From positions 1 to 64,000 of the forward strand of contig NZ_JASEEQ010000015.1 in NCBI RefSeq assembly GCF_030019515.1: a stretch of DNA of 64,000 bases, written 5' to 3'. Below are positions 14,941-23,389 of the stretch, piece by piece. Each line of letters starts with the position of its first letter. The stretch's first letter is position 1. The notes below the pieces were generated by a model. The model had not been told where the DNA came from. It made no database searches and worked only from the letters and a program-made list of their open reading frames with translations. This DNA comes from Nocardioides sp. (lineage in GTDB: Bacteria > Actinomycetota > Actinomycetes > Propionibacteriales > Nocardioidaceae). Both the position numbers and the translations under genes were made by a program.

Positions 14941-16215
14941 TTGAACGACGCACCGACGAACGGCTTCGGCCTGCCGCTGGCCGCTCGCCGGACGACCGCG
15001 CCCGCGGCCGCCCCGGCCACCGCGCCGGCGCCCGCCGTGGCCCCCGTGGCCGCCCCGATGGCGGCACCGGTCGTGACCCCGATCGCGCCCGTCGTACCCT
15101 CCGCGCCGGCCGCCCCCTCCGCCAACGTGAACCTCGACGACCTGCTGGTCCACGTGCTGCGGGTCGGGGCGTCCGACCTGCACCTGACCGCCGGCGCGCC
15201 GCCGACGGTGCGGCTGCGCGGCGACATGGAGGCGATCGAGGGCTACCCGATGATGGACGGCGAGCAGCTCCGCCGCACGCTCTACGGGGTGATGACCGAG
15301 CGGCAGCGCAAGGTGTTCGAGGAGGAGCTCGAGCTCGACTTCGCGTACGCCGTCCCGGGCCACGCCCGGTTCCGCGTCAACGTCTTCCAGCAGCGCGAGC
15401 AGCTCGGCGCCGTGATGCGGATGATCCCGTGGGAGATCGTGCCGCTCGAGGACCTCGGCATGCCCGAGGCGGTCGCCGGCTTCACCGACCTCAAGCGCGG
15501 CCTGGTGCTGGTCACCGGCCCGACCGGGTCCGGGAAGTCGACGACGCTGGCCGCGATCATCGACCGGATCAACCGGAGCCGGCGCGGTCACATCGTCACC
15601 ATCGAGGACCCGATCGAGTTCCTGCACGAGCACCAGGGCTGCCTGGTCAACCAGCGCGAGGTCGGCGGTGACACGCACGGGTTCCGCGACGCGCTCAAGC
15701 ACGTGCTGCGCCAGGACCCGGACGTGATCCTGGTCGGCGAGCTCCGCGACCTGGACACGATCTCGGTCGCGCTGACCGCCGCCGAGACCGGCCACCTGGT
15801 GTTCGCGACCCTGCACACCCAGTCCGCGCAGGACACGATCACCCGCGTCGTCGACGTGTTCCCCGCCGAGCAGCAGCAGCAGGTCCGCACCCAGCTCGCC
15901 GCGACGCTCCAGGGCGTCGTGTGCCAGACCCTCGTCAAGACCGCCGACGGACAGGGCCGCGCCGCCGCCGTCGAGGTGATGGTCTGCAACTCCGGCATCC
16001 GGGCGATGATCCGCGACGACAAGCTCCAGCAGATCCAGGGCGCCCTTCAGGCGGGCGCGAAGGACGGCATGCAGACCCTCAACGCCCACCTCGCCGCGCT
16101 CGTGAAGGCCGGCCGGATCACGTACGCCGCCGGCCTCGAGCACAGCTCGAACCGGGCCGACTACGACACGCTGGTCGCCTCCGACGTCAAGCGCGCCCCG
16201 GCCGGGTGGCAGTAG
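14941..16215 (+). CDS. pilT: Type IV pilus retraction ATPase PilT (copy 1)
   Basis: A 424-aa hexameric ATPase that powers pilus retraction. After a Pro/Ala-rich extension of about 60 residues, absent from classical PilT, come the N-terminal domain (LLVHVLRVGASDLHLTAGAPP), Walker A GPTGSGKST near residue 192, the Asp box (TIEDPIEF), Walker B (VILVGELRDLDTI), the His box (HLVFATLHT) and a C-terminal GIRAMIRDDK element equivalent to the AIRNLIRE motif needed for retraction. The start is TTG, with GGAGG 4 bases upstream. It is encoded before pilC and pilB in one unit with its own WhiG-type promoter. Confidence 0.93.
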   Translation: MNDAPTNGFGLPLAARRTTAPAAAPATAPAPAVAPVAAPMAAPVVTPIAPVVPSAPAAPSANVNLDDLLVHVLRVGASDLHLTAGAPPTVRLRGDMEAIEGYPMMDGEQLRRTLYGVMTERQRKVFEEELELDFAYAVPGHARFRVNVFQQREQLGAVMRMIPWEIVPLEDLGMPEAVAGFTDLKRGLVLVTGPTGSGKSTTLAAIIDRINRSRRGHIVTIEDPIEFLHEHQGCLVNQREVGGDTHGFRDALKHVLRQDPDVILVGELRDLDTISVALTAAETGHLVFATLHTQSAQDTITRVVDVFPAEQQQQVRTQLAATLQGVVCQTLVKTADGQGRAAAVEVMVCNSGIRAMIRDDKLQQIQGALQAGAKDGMQTLNAHLAALVKAGRITYAAGLEHSSNRADYDTLVASDVKRAPAGWQ

Positions 16216-16217
16216 CC

Positions 16218-17438
16218 GTGGCCAGCACCACGCAGTACGCCTACAAGGTCCGCGACGCGCAGGGCCGCTTCACCGAGGGCAAGGTGGAGGCGGCCTCGGA
16301 GGCCGCCGTCGCCGACCGGCTGCGGGCGATGGGCTACGTCCCGCTCCAGGTGCGCCCCGCCAACGTCGGCATGCAGCGCGAGATCAAGCTGGGCCTCAAG
16401 AAGCGGATCAAGCCGCGCGACCTCGCGGTCTTCGCGCGGCAGTTCGCGACCATGATCGACGCCGGCCTGACCATGCTGCGCGCGCTCGCGATCATGGCCG
16501 AGCAGGTCGAGAACCCCGAGCTGCGCAAGGTGCTGCGGGCGGTCAAGCAGGACGTCGAGGCCGGGCACAGCCTGTCCTCCGCCCTGGGCAAGTGGCCGCG
16601 GGTGTTCCCGCCGCTCATGGTGAGCATGGCCAGGGCCGGCGAGGCGGGCGGCTTCCTCGACACCGCGATGCGCCAGATCGCCGACAACTTCGAGGCCGAG
16701 GTCAAGCTGCGCAGCAAGATCAAGGCCGCGCTGACCTACCCGACCGTGGTGTTCTTCCTCGCGATCCTGATGTGCATCGCGCTGCTGATCTTCGTCGTCC
16801 CGGTCTTCCAGCACATGTTCGAGGACCTCGGCGGCGAGCTGCCGCTGCCGACCAAGATCCTGGTGATGCTCTCGGCGGCAATGAAGTACGTCGTACCCGT
16901 CGGCGCGGTGCTCACCGGCGCACTCATCTGGTGGTGGCGCCGCTACGGCCGCACCGAGCAGGTCCGCAACGTGGTCGACCCCCTCAAGCTCCGCGTGCCC
17001 GTCTTCGGCAACCTGTTCCGCAAGCTCGCTTTGGCCCGCTTCGCCCGCAACCTCAGCACGCTGCTCTCGGCCGGCGTCCCGATCCTTCAGGCGCTCGACA
17101 TCGTCTCCGACACGACCGGGTCGGTCGTGATCGGCCGGGCGCTGGCCGAGGTCAAGGAGTCCGTGCGCCAGGGCGAGTCGGTGGCCGGGCCGCTCAGCCA
17201 CCACGACGTGTTCCCGCCGATGGTCGTGCAGATGATCGCCTCCGGCGAGGAGTCCGGTGCCATCGACGCGATGCTCGCGAAGATCGCGGAGTTCTACGAC
17301 GCCGAGGTCGAGTCGATGACCGAGGGCCTGACCGCCCTGATCGAGCCGCTGATGATCGCGTTCCTGGGCGGCCTCGTCGGGTCGATGATCGTCGCCCTCT
17401 ACATGCCGATGTTCAAGATCTACGACATGATCGGATGA
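16218..17438 (+). CDS. pilC: Type IV pilus inner membrane platform protein PilC
   Basis: A 406-aa membrane platform for the motor ATPases. It opens with a cytoplasmic strand (YAYKVRDAQGRFTEGKVEA) and the DLAVFARQFATMIDAGLTMLRAL motif of the T2SSF family. Two such domains are present (second one: LALARFARNLSTLLSAGVPILQAL), with membrane helices near FFLAILMCIALLIFVVP and the C-terminus (FLGGLVGSMIVALYMPMF). Length is normal. The GTG lies 2 bp after the pilT stop, and the gene's end overlaps pilB (ATGA). Confidence 0.93.
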   Translation: MASTTQYAYKVRDAQGRFTEGKVEAASEAAVADRLRAMGYVPLQVRPANVGMQREIKLGLKKRIKPRDLAVFARQFATMIDAGLTMLRALAIMAEQVENPELRKVLRAVKQDVEAGHSLSSALGKWPRVFPPLMVSMARAGEAGGFLDTAMRQIADNFEAEVKLRSKIKAALTYPTVVFFLAILMCIALLIFVVPVFQHMFEDLGGELPLPTKILVMLSAAMKYVVPVGAVLTGALIWWWRRYGRTEQVRNVVDPLKLRVPVFGNLFRKLALARFARNLSTLLSAGVPILQALDIVSDTTGSVVIGRALAEVKESVRQGESVAGPLSHHDVFPPMVVQMIASGEESGAIDAMLAKIAEFYDAEVESMTEGLTALIEPLMIAFLGGLVGSMIVALYMPMFKIYDMIG

Positions 17439-19126
17439 CGGTGCGCGCGCAGACCTCGGGAGACACCGTCCGCGCCCTGGTCGAGGGCGGCTGGATCAGC
17501 CGCGACCAGCTCGACGAGGCGGGCCGGCTCGCGGACGAGCGGTCGCAGAACGTGCTCGAGGTGCTGCTCGACAGCGGCTGGGTGGACCGCACGACCGTGG
17601 TCCGAACCGCCGCTGCGTCGGCGGGCCTGGAGTACGTCGAGATCACCGACTTCATCGTCGACATGGCGGCCGTGAGCCTGCTGCCCGCGGAGTTCGCGCG
17701 CCGCACCGGCGTACTGCCGCTGGTCCTCGAGGACGGCGAGCTGCTGGTCGCCGTGAGCGTGCGTCAGGCCGGCGACATCGAGCTCAAGGACGACCTGAGC
17801 CGGCTGACCCGCAGCCGGGTCCGCTTCGCGATCGCCGGCCGCAGCGACATCGAGGCTCGGATCAACCAGGTCTACCGCGCCGAGGGCGAGCTGTCCGACA
17901 TCACCTCGGACCTGGCGCCCGAGGACGCGGTCGACGACCTCGCGACCCTCACCGAGGTCTCCGACGAGGCGCCGGTGGTCCGGTTCGTCAACCTGCTGAT
18001 CAACCAGGCGATCAACGACCGCGCGTCCGACATCCACATCGAGCCGACCGAGCGGGACATGCGGGTCCGCTACCGCATCGACGGCGTGCTGCACGACGCC
18101 CACCGCTCCCCGAAGAGCATCCAGAACGGCGTCATCTCGCGCCTGAAGATCATGGCCGAGATGAACATCGCCGAGCGGCGGGTCCCGCAGGACGGCCGGA
18201 TGTCGGTCACCCACCAGGGCCGGCGCATCGACCTGCGCGTCGCGACCCTGCCCACCGTGTGGGGCGAGAAGGTGGTCGCCCGGATCCTCGACACCTCCAA
18301 CACCCAGCTCGGCCTCGACGACCTCGGGTTCAGCAACGAGAACTACGAGCGCTACCGCTCCTCCTACACCAAGCCCTACGGGATGATCCTGGCGACCGGT
18401 CCGACCGGGTCCGGCAAGTCGACCACCCTGTACGCGACGCTCAACCTGCTCAACCGGCCCGACGTCAACGTGATCACGGTCGAGGACCCGGTGGAGTACC
18501 GGCTGCCCGGCATCAACCAGGTGCAGACGAACGCGAAGGCCGGCCTGACCTTCGCCTCCGCGCTGCGCTCGATCCTGCGCTCGGACCCCGACATCGTGCT
18601 GATCGGCGAGATCCGGGACCACGAGACCGCCCAGATCGCCGTCGAGGCGGCGCTGACCGGCCACCTGGTGCTCTCGACCCTGCACACGAACGACGCCCCC
18701 TCGGCGGTGACGCGGCTGGTCGAGATGGGCATCGAGCCGTTCCTCGTCGGGTCCGCGCTCGACGCCGTCCTCGCCCAGCGGTTGTGCCGGTCGCTCTGCG
18801 AGCGCTGCAAGCAGGCCTACCAGCCGGACGCCGAGGAGCTGCTGCGCATCGGCTTCCCGTGGCAGGAGGGCGAGGAGGTGCCGGTGCTGTACCGGCACGT
18901 CGGCTGCTCCTCCTGCTCGCAGACCGGCTACCGCGGCCGGATGGCGCTGCACGAGGTGATGACGGTGAGTGAGGAGGTCTCCCGGCTCGCCGTCGCGCAC
19001 GCGTCGACCGACGACATCGGCCGCACCGCACGCGAGCAGGGGATGACCACCCTCAAGGTGGACGGCTGGCAGAAGGTCCTGCAGGGCCGCACCTCGATCG
19101 AGGAGGTCCTCCGCGTCGTCGCCTGA
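17435..19126 (+). CDS. pilB: Type IV pilus extension ATPase PilB
   Basis: A 563-aa GspE/PilB ATPase that drives pilin polymerisation. The N-terminal domain (about 1-140) resembles the MshEN fold but lacks the RLG residues of its c-di-GMP-binding repeats (TVRALVEGGWISRDQL and NVLEVLLDSGWVDRTTV). The catalytic part has SDIHIEP, RVPQDGRMS, Walker A GPTGSGKST near residue 320, TVEDPVEY, Walker B IVLIGEIRDHET and HLVLSTLHTND. Four Cys (CERC and CSSC) form the zinc site typical of extension ATPases. The start codon overlaps the pilC stop. This is the end of the unit. Confidence 0.94.
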   Translation: MTVRAQTSGDTVRALVEGGWISRDQLDEAGRLADERSQNVLEVLLDSGWVDRTTVVRTAAASAGLEYVEITDFIVDMAAVSLLPAEFARRTGVLPLVLEDGELLVAVSVRQAGDIELKDDLSRLTRSRVRFAIAGRSDIEARINQVYRAEGELSDITSDLAPEDAVDDLATLTEVSDEAPVVRFVNLLINQAINDRASDIHIEPTERDMRVRYRIDGVLHDAHRSPKSIQNGVISRLKIMAEMNIAERRVPQDGRMSVTHQGRRIDLRVATLPTVWGEKVVARILDTSNTQLGLDDLGFSNENYERYRSSYTKPYGMILATGPTGSGKSTTLYATLNLLNRPDVNVITVEDPVEYRLPGINQVQTNAKAGLTFASALRSILRSDPDIVLIGEIRDHETAQIAVEAALTGHLVLSTLHTNDAPSAVTRLVEMGIEPFLVGSALDAVLAQRLCRSLCERCKQAYQPDAEELLRIGFPWQEGEEVPVLYRHVGCSSCSQTGYRGRMALHEVMTVSEEVSRLAVAHASTDDIGRTAREQGMTTLKVDGWQKVLQGRTSIEEVLRVVA

Positions 19127-19156
19127 GCCCCGAGGGCGAGCCGGCGGGTCGCGGTC

Positions 19157-19657
19157 CTACTCCTGGGGGATGACGGACAGCGCGGCGGCCGGGTCGGCGC
19201 GGTAGCGCACGATCAGCTCGCCGGTGGCCTCGTCGATGCGCTCGTGGAGGGCCCGGCGGTACGTCGTGAGCTGTCGCTCGGCGTCGGTCAGCCGCTCGAC
19301 CGCGTCCGCGACCTGCTCGGGGTCGTGCGGGTCGACCTCGGTGCCCCACATCTCGCTGAGCTCCGGCAGCTCCGGCAGCGGGTCGGCCGCCCGGACGCTC
19401 ACCAGTGCCCGGCGGGTGCCGCCGGTGCCGGTGTCGCCGAGGATCCGCACCAGGTCCTCGACGGTGAGCAGGTGGTCGGCGCTGGAGCCGGCGGCCAACA
19501 GGTCGAGCCGGGCGTGCACCAGCCGGCGCCAGTAGGACACCCGGTCCTCCTCGGCCTCCAGGCGGTGCCGGTAGGCGCGCAGGGTCTCGAGATCGAGCCC
19601 GGCGAGCTGCTCGGAGGCCATCGCGTCGACCACCGGGCGGCGGCGAGACCCCGTCAT
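19157..19657 (-). CDS. rsiG: RsiG-family c-di-GMP-responsive anti-sigma factor (twin motif)
   Basis: A 166-aa helical protein without membrane segments. Two helices carry the RsiG c-di-GMP signature: E37-x3-S41-x2-R44-x3-H48-x3-D52 and E127-x3-T131-x2-R134-x3-H138-x3-D142. The Streptomyces consensus is E-x3-S-x2-R-x3-Q-x3-D twice, so here His replaces Gln in both motifs and Thr replaces Ser in the second. In Streptomyces, RsiG with two c-di-GMP molecules binds and blocks the sigma factor WhiG; in Rubrobacter a single-motif RsiG controls type IV pili (from memory of published work). Here a WhiG-type sigma factor is encoded 12 kb away in the same locus. The gene follows pilT2 by 10 bp, so the inhibitor should be made with a retraction ATPase. 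The ATG at 19657 has a weak ribosome-binding site; an in-frame ATG 12 codons later is possible. Confidence 0.85.
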   Translation of the reverse strand: MTGSRRRPVVDAMASEQLAGLDLETLRAYRHRLEAEEDRVSYWRRLVHARLDLLAAGSSADHLLTVEDLVRILGDTGTGGTRRALVSVRAADPLPELPELSEMWGTEVDPHDPEQVADAVERLTDAERQLTTYRRALHERIDEATGELIVRYRADPAAALSVIPQE

Positions 19658-19667
19658 CGGATCGGGC

Positions 19668-20801
19668 TCATCGGGGCGGCTCCGCGTCGACCAGCGCCGG
19701 GTCGACCCCGGCTCGCTTCAGCATCACGGTGAAGTCGTGGGTGTTGGAGCTGACCAGCTTGGCGTCGGCGACGGAGACCGAGCCGTCCAGCACCAGCCGG
19801 ACCAGGTGCTGGTCGAAGGTCTGCATGCCCGAGTAGGCGCCGTCGGAGACGATGTCGGGGATCGTGTCGGTGCGGTCCGGGTCGGCGACCGCCTCGGCGA
19901 GCCGGGGCGTGTTCACCGCGACCTCCATCGCGACCACCCGGCCCTGCCCGTCGGCGCGCGGCACCAGTCGCTGGCAGACGATGCCGCGCAGCGAGGCGGC
20001 CAGCCCCAGGCGCACCTGCTTCTGCTCGTGCGGCGGGAAGAAGTCGATGATCCGGTTGACGGTCTCCTTGGCGTCCGTGGTGTGCAGCGTCGACATCACG
20101 AAGTGGCCGGTCTCGGCGGCGGCGAGGGCGGCCCGGACGGTGTCGGGGTCGCGCATCTCGCCGATCAGGATCACGTCCGGGTCCTGCCGCATCGCGGCCC
20201 GGAGCGCGACCGCCCAGTCGGCGGTGTCGGTGCCGAGCTCGCGCTGGTTGACGGCCGCGACCTTGTCGCGGTGGATCACCTCGATCGGGTCCTCGATGGT
20301 GAGGATGTGCACCGGCCGCGCCTCGTTGACGGCGTCGACCATCGCCGCCAGCGTGGTGGTCTTGCCCGACCCGGTCGGGCCGGTGACCAGCACCAGGCCG
20401 CGGGGCTCCAGGGCGAGGCGGTGGATCACCTCGGGCAGGGCCAGGTCGGCCAGGGAGCGCGGCTCGTCGCCGACCAGCCGCAGCACGCAGCCGACCGCGC
20501 CCCGCGACCGGAACGCGTTGACCCGGAACCGGCCGATGCCGGGTACGGCGAGCGCGTAGTCGGCCTCGTTGGTGGCGCTGAAGTGGGCGTCGATGTCGGC
20601 GGGCATGGTCTCGCGGACCAGCTCCTCGACCTGGTCGGCGGTCAGCGGGTCGACCTGGAGCGGGACCAGCGACCCGGAGATGCGAACGCGCGGCGGGCTG
20701 CCGACCTTCACGTGCAGGTCGGAGCCGTGGTTGACCACCACGGCCTGGAGGAAGGGCGCGATCCGCAACGGGGCCGCGCTCGGATCCCGGGGGCTGCTCA
20801 C
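19668..20801 (-). CDS. pilT: Second PilT-type retraction ATPase (PilT2)
   Basis: A 377-aa PilT-family ATPase, related to but clearly distinct from the copy at 14941. It has SDLHVKVGSPP, Walker A GPTGSGKTT, LTIEDPIEV, Walker B VILIGEMRDPDT, HFVMSTLHTTD and FFPPHEQKQVR. The C-terminal AIRNLIRE-like motif is replaced by NTPRLAEAVADPDRT, so it may be a PilU-like accessory motor. It forms a two-gene minus-strand unit with rsiG. None of the WhiG-type promoters found in this locus lies upstream, so this unit is probably expressed independently of that sigma factor. Confidence 0.9.
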   Translation of the reverse strand: MSSPRDPSAAPLRIAPFLQAVVVNHGSDLHVKVGSPPRVRISGSLVPLQVDPLTADQVEELVRETMPADIDAHFSATNEADYALAVPGIGRFRVNAFRSRGAVGCVLRLVGDEPRSLADLALPEVIHRLALEPRGLVLVTGPTGSGKTTTLAAMVDAVNEARPVHILTIEDPIEVIHRDKVAAVNQRELGTDTADWAVALRAAMRQDPDVILIGEMRDPDTVRAALAAAETGHFVMSTLHTTDAKETVNRIIDFFPPHEQKQVRLGLAASLRGIVCQRLVPRADGQGRVVAMEVAVNTPRLAEAVADPDRTDTIPDIVSDGAYSGMQTFDQHLVRLVLDGSVSVADAKLVSSNTHDFTVMLKRAGVDPALVDAEPPR

Positions 20802-20862
20802 GGCCCCTTGTGTACCACGTCGGTGTGGTGCCCGGTCGAGGTACGCCCGGGGGTCCGCCGTC

Positions 20863-20926
20863 GGTTTCCCCGGGTACCCGGGGAAACCTGCACTCTTCGG
20901 GTGAAACTTCGGCCGAAGAGTGCAGG
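20863..20926 (-). repeat. Dispersed 64-bp palindromic repeat, copy A (inverted)
   Basis: A perfect 26-bp palindrome (half-site GGTTTCCCCGGGT, 20863-20888) abuts a hairpin with 12-bp arms (TGCACTCTTCGG / CCGAAGAGTGCA, 12-base loop). It is the same element as copies B and C but in opposite orientation. Confidence 0.9.
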
Positions 20927-21034
20927 CATTGCCTGTACGGCGCGATCCTCGCCGGCTCCCAGGCCGCTCAGGGCGCCACGCCGTTCTCCACAGGCGCAGA
21001 ACTGACAGGCTTTCCGGCGACCGGTCGCGGGCAG

Positions 21035-21988
21035 ATGACCCGCATGATGATCCCGATGACCGACCCCCGCCGCGGGCGGATCATGCTGCGCAAGCAGCTG
21101 ATTGCTGACGGCTACACCGACAGGGCCATCGCCAACCGCGTCAAGGGCGGCGACTGGGTCAAGATCCGACACGGCGCCTACACCGAGTCAGCCACGTGGA
21201 ACGCCCTGGACCGGGCCGGGCGCCATGCCCTGGTGGCGCGTGCCGTCGTGGCGCAGTCGCGGACGAAGGTCGTGGTCTCGCACGCGTCGGGACTCCCGCT
21301 CATCGGCGCGCCGACCTGGGGCATCAACCTGGACCTCGTGCACGTCACCAGGTTGGACGGGAAGGGCGGGCGGTCGGAGGCGGGCGTCTCGCAGCACAGT
21401 GGTGCGATCCTGAAGGGCGACGTGCTCGAGTGCGACGGGCTGATGGTGATGTCTCCGACCCGCCAAGCACTTGAAGTGACAACGGTCGCGGACGTCGAGG
21501 CCAGCATCTGCGTGATCAGCCACCTGCTGCACGAAGGCAAGACCACCATGGAACAGCTCCGAGCGCGGTACGAGTCGATGCAACAGTGGCCCGAGACCCT
21601 CAGGACCGACCTCGCGCTGAGGCTGTCCGATCCTCGCTTCGAGTCGATCGGCGAATGTCGCTCCTACTACCTCTGCTTCCACGAGGGCCTCCCGATGCCG
21701 ATCCCCCAGTACGAGATCAGGGACGAGACCGGTCGAGTCGTCGCTCGCGTCGACTTCGCGTGGCCCGCGTTGGGGGTCTTCCTGGAGTTCGACGGCAAGG
21801 TCAAGTACGAGAAGCTCCTGAAGGAAGGGCAGCGCGCTTCGGACGTCGTCGTTGCGGAGAAGAAGCGCGAGTCGATGATCTGTCGCCTCACCGGCTGGCG
21901 CTGCATCCGGATCACTTGGGCCGACCTCGCCGACCCGGTGCGGACTGCGGCGATGATTCGTCGAGCCCTGTCGGCCCGCGCCGCCTGA
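21035..21988 (+). CDS. AbiEi-like / DUF559-type protein flanked by inverted repeats
   Basis: A protein of up to 317 aa. The N-terminal part (IMLRKQLIADGYTDRAIANRVKGGDWVKIRHGAY) resembles the winged-helix domain of AbiEi-type antitoxins. The C-terminal part has a nuclease-like core, VDFAWPALGVFLEFDGKVKY, fitting a D-x(n)-E-x-D/K pattern of DUF559/Vsr-like PD-(D/E)XK folds, then RRITW-like residues (CIRITWADL). No AbiEii toxin partner is adjacent. Several ATGs (21035, 21044, 21047, 21056) are possible starts and none has a clear ribosome-binding site. The gene splits the pilus locus and lies between two copies of a 64-bp palindromic repeat in opposite orientation, suggesting insertion as a cassette. 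Codons such as AAG/TCG-rich runs and more A/T-ending triplets set it slightly apart from pilus genes. Confidence 0.65.
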   Translation: MTRMMIPMTDPRRGRIMLRKQLIADGYTDRAIANRVKGGDWVKIRHGAYTESATWNALDRAGRHALVARAVVAQSRTKVVVSHASGLPLIGAPTWGINLDLVHVTRLDGKGGRSEAGVSQHSGAILKGDVLECDGLMVMSPTRQALEVTTVADVEASICVISHLLHEGKTTMEQLRARYESMQQWPETLRTDLALRLSDPRFESIGECRSYYLCFHEGLPMPIPQYEIRDETGRVVARVDFAWPALGVFLEFDGKVKYEKLLKEGQRASDVVVAEKKRESMICRLTGWRCIRITWADLADPVRTAAMIRRALSARAA

Positions 21989-22007
21989 CCGAGGCGATCG
22001 GGCAATC

Positions 22008-22071
22008 CCTGCACTTATCGGCTGAAGTTTCGGCCGAACAGTGCAGGTTTCCCCGGGTACCCGGGGAAACC
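22008..22071 (+). repeat. Dispersed 64-bp palindromic repeat, copy B
   Basis: An imperfect hairpin (CCTGCACT...AGTGCAGG) is followed by the same perfect 26-bp palindrome (22046-22071). It begins 20 bp after the AbiEi-like gene and is inverted relative to copy A. Confidence 0.9.
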
Positions 22072-22162
22072 AACATCCGTCCGGGCCCGGTCTGCCTGCG
22101 AGCACGGCCGGCATCGGACCGGCAGGTGCCGCCGACCACCCGGGAAAACCTGCGGCGAACGG

Positions 22163-22190
22163 TCAAGTCGGGGGCCGGGGCGACCGATGA
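22163..22190 (+). promoter_or_regulatory. WhiG/FliA-type promoter of pilM-N-O operon
   Basis: TCAA, 16 bases, ACCGATGA, about 50 bp before the pilM start. Confidence 0.7.
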
Positions 22191-22240
22191 CTCGGGTGAC
22201 GCACTGCGCCCATCCCCCACGCCGTCATCTCGAGGAATCC

Positions 22241-23389
22241 ATGTCACGCACCCTGGTCGGACTGGACATCGGCAGCTCCGGTGTCCGCGCCGCCGAGTTC
22301 GTCCCCGGACGCCGCCGCCTCACGCTGCGCCGCTTCGCGCAGCTCCCGCTGCCGGCCGGCGTGGTCCGGGCCGGCGTGGTCGCCGACGGCGAGGCCCTGA
22401 CCGAGGCGCTCAAGGAGCTCTGGTCGAAGGGGAAGTTCGGGTCCCGCAACGTCGCGTTGGGAGTCGCGAACGCCGGGGTCCTGGTGCGCCAGCTGGACCT
22501 CGACTGGATGCCGCCGGCGGACTTCCGCAAGGCGCTGCGCTACCAGGTCCAGGACGTGCTCCCGTTCTCGGTCGACGAGGCCAACCTCGACCACCACCTG
22601 CTCGAGGAGCTCGACGTCGTGGACGAGGACGGCTCGACGCGCCGGGTCGCGCGGATCCTGCTCGTCGCCGCGTCGCGGGACATGGTCGACTCCTTCGTCG
22701 ACGCCGCGCGCCACGCCCGCCTGCGGATCCAGGCCGTCGACCTGCTGCCGTTCGCACTGCTGCGCGCGCGCACCCCGACGCTGGCCGAGGGCGCCGCGGC
22801 GACCGAGGCGATCGTCGACATCGGCTCCGACGTCGTGTCGGTCGTCGTGCACACCGCCGGCGTCCCGCGCTACGTGCGGATGATCCCCGGCGTGGGCGGT
22901 GACTCGATCACCGGGGCGGTCCAGCAGCGCTACGACTGGACCTGGGAGGACGCCGAGCGCACCAAGGTGTACGTCGGCCTCCCCGGCCACGCCCACCTCG
23001 ACCCGAGCCAGGTCACCAGCCTCAGCCCGCGCACCGACGGCCTCGACCACGCCGCCCAGCAGGTCGTCGACGCGGCCGCCCGCGGCCTCGCCGAGGAGAT
23101 CAGCACCACCCTGGACTTCTACCGCGACTCGGCCCCCGAGCACCCCGGCGGCTCCGAGGCCGGCGACCCGGCCGGCACGGCCGGCACGGCCGTGGGCCGG
23201 GTGCTGCTGACCGGGTCCGGCGCCCAGCTGGGCGGGTTCGAGGAGCTGCTCGGCCAGCGGCTCGGCGTACCCGTCGACCGCCTCGACGTCCTCGGTCACG
23301 TCCGCGCCCCCGGCCGGCTCCGGCTCGCCGACGTGGACCTGCCGGCGCTCGCGGTGCCCGCCGGTCTCTGCGTGGGAGCGGCCCGATGA
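22241..23389 (+). CDS. pilM: Type IV pilus assembly actin-like ATPase PilM
   Basis: A 382-aa cytoplasmic actin-fold protein. The first phosphate loop is LVGLDIGSSGVRAAEF, close to PilM's GIDIGSSSVK. A second, EAIVDIGSDVVSVVVH, is followed by RMIPGVGGDSIT, and a late glycine-rich VLLTGSGAQLGGFEELL completes the fold. It binds the N-terminus of PilN in the alignment subcomplex. GAGGAA sits 4 bases before the ATG. It is the first gene of a long coupled operon running to the prepilin peptidase. Confidence 0.92.
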   Translation: MSRTLVGLDIGSSGVRAAEFVPGRRRLTLRRFAQLPLPAGVVRAGVVADGEALTEALKELWSKGKFGSRNVALGVANAGVLVRQLDLDWMPPADFRKALRYQVQDVLPFSVDEANLDHHLLEELDVVDEDGSTRRVARILLVAASRDMVDSFVDAARHARLRIQAVDLLPFALLRARTPTLAEGAAATEAIVDIGSDVVSVVVHTAGVPRYVRMIPGVGGDSITGAVQQRYDWTWEDAERTKVYVGLPGHAHLDPSQVTSLSPRTDGLDHAAQQVVDAAARGLAEEISTTLDFYRDSAPEHPGGSEAGDPAGTAGTAVGRVLLTGSGAQLGGFEELLGQRLGVPVDRLDVLGHVRAPGRLRLADVDLPALAVPAGLCVGAAR

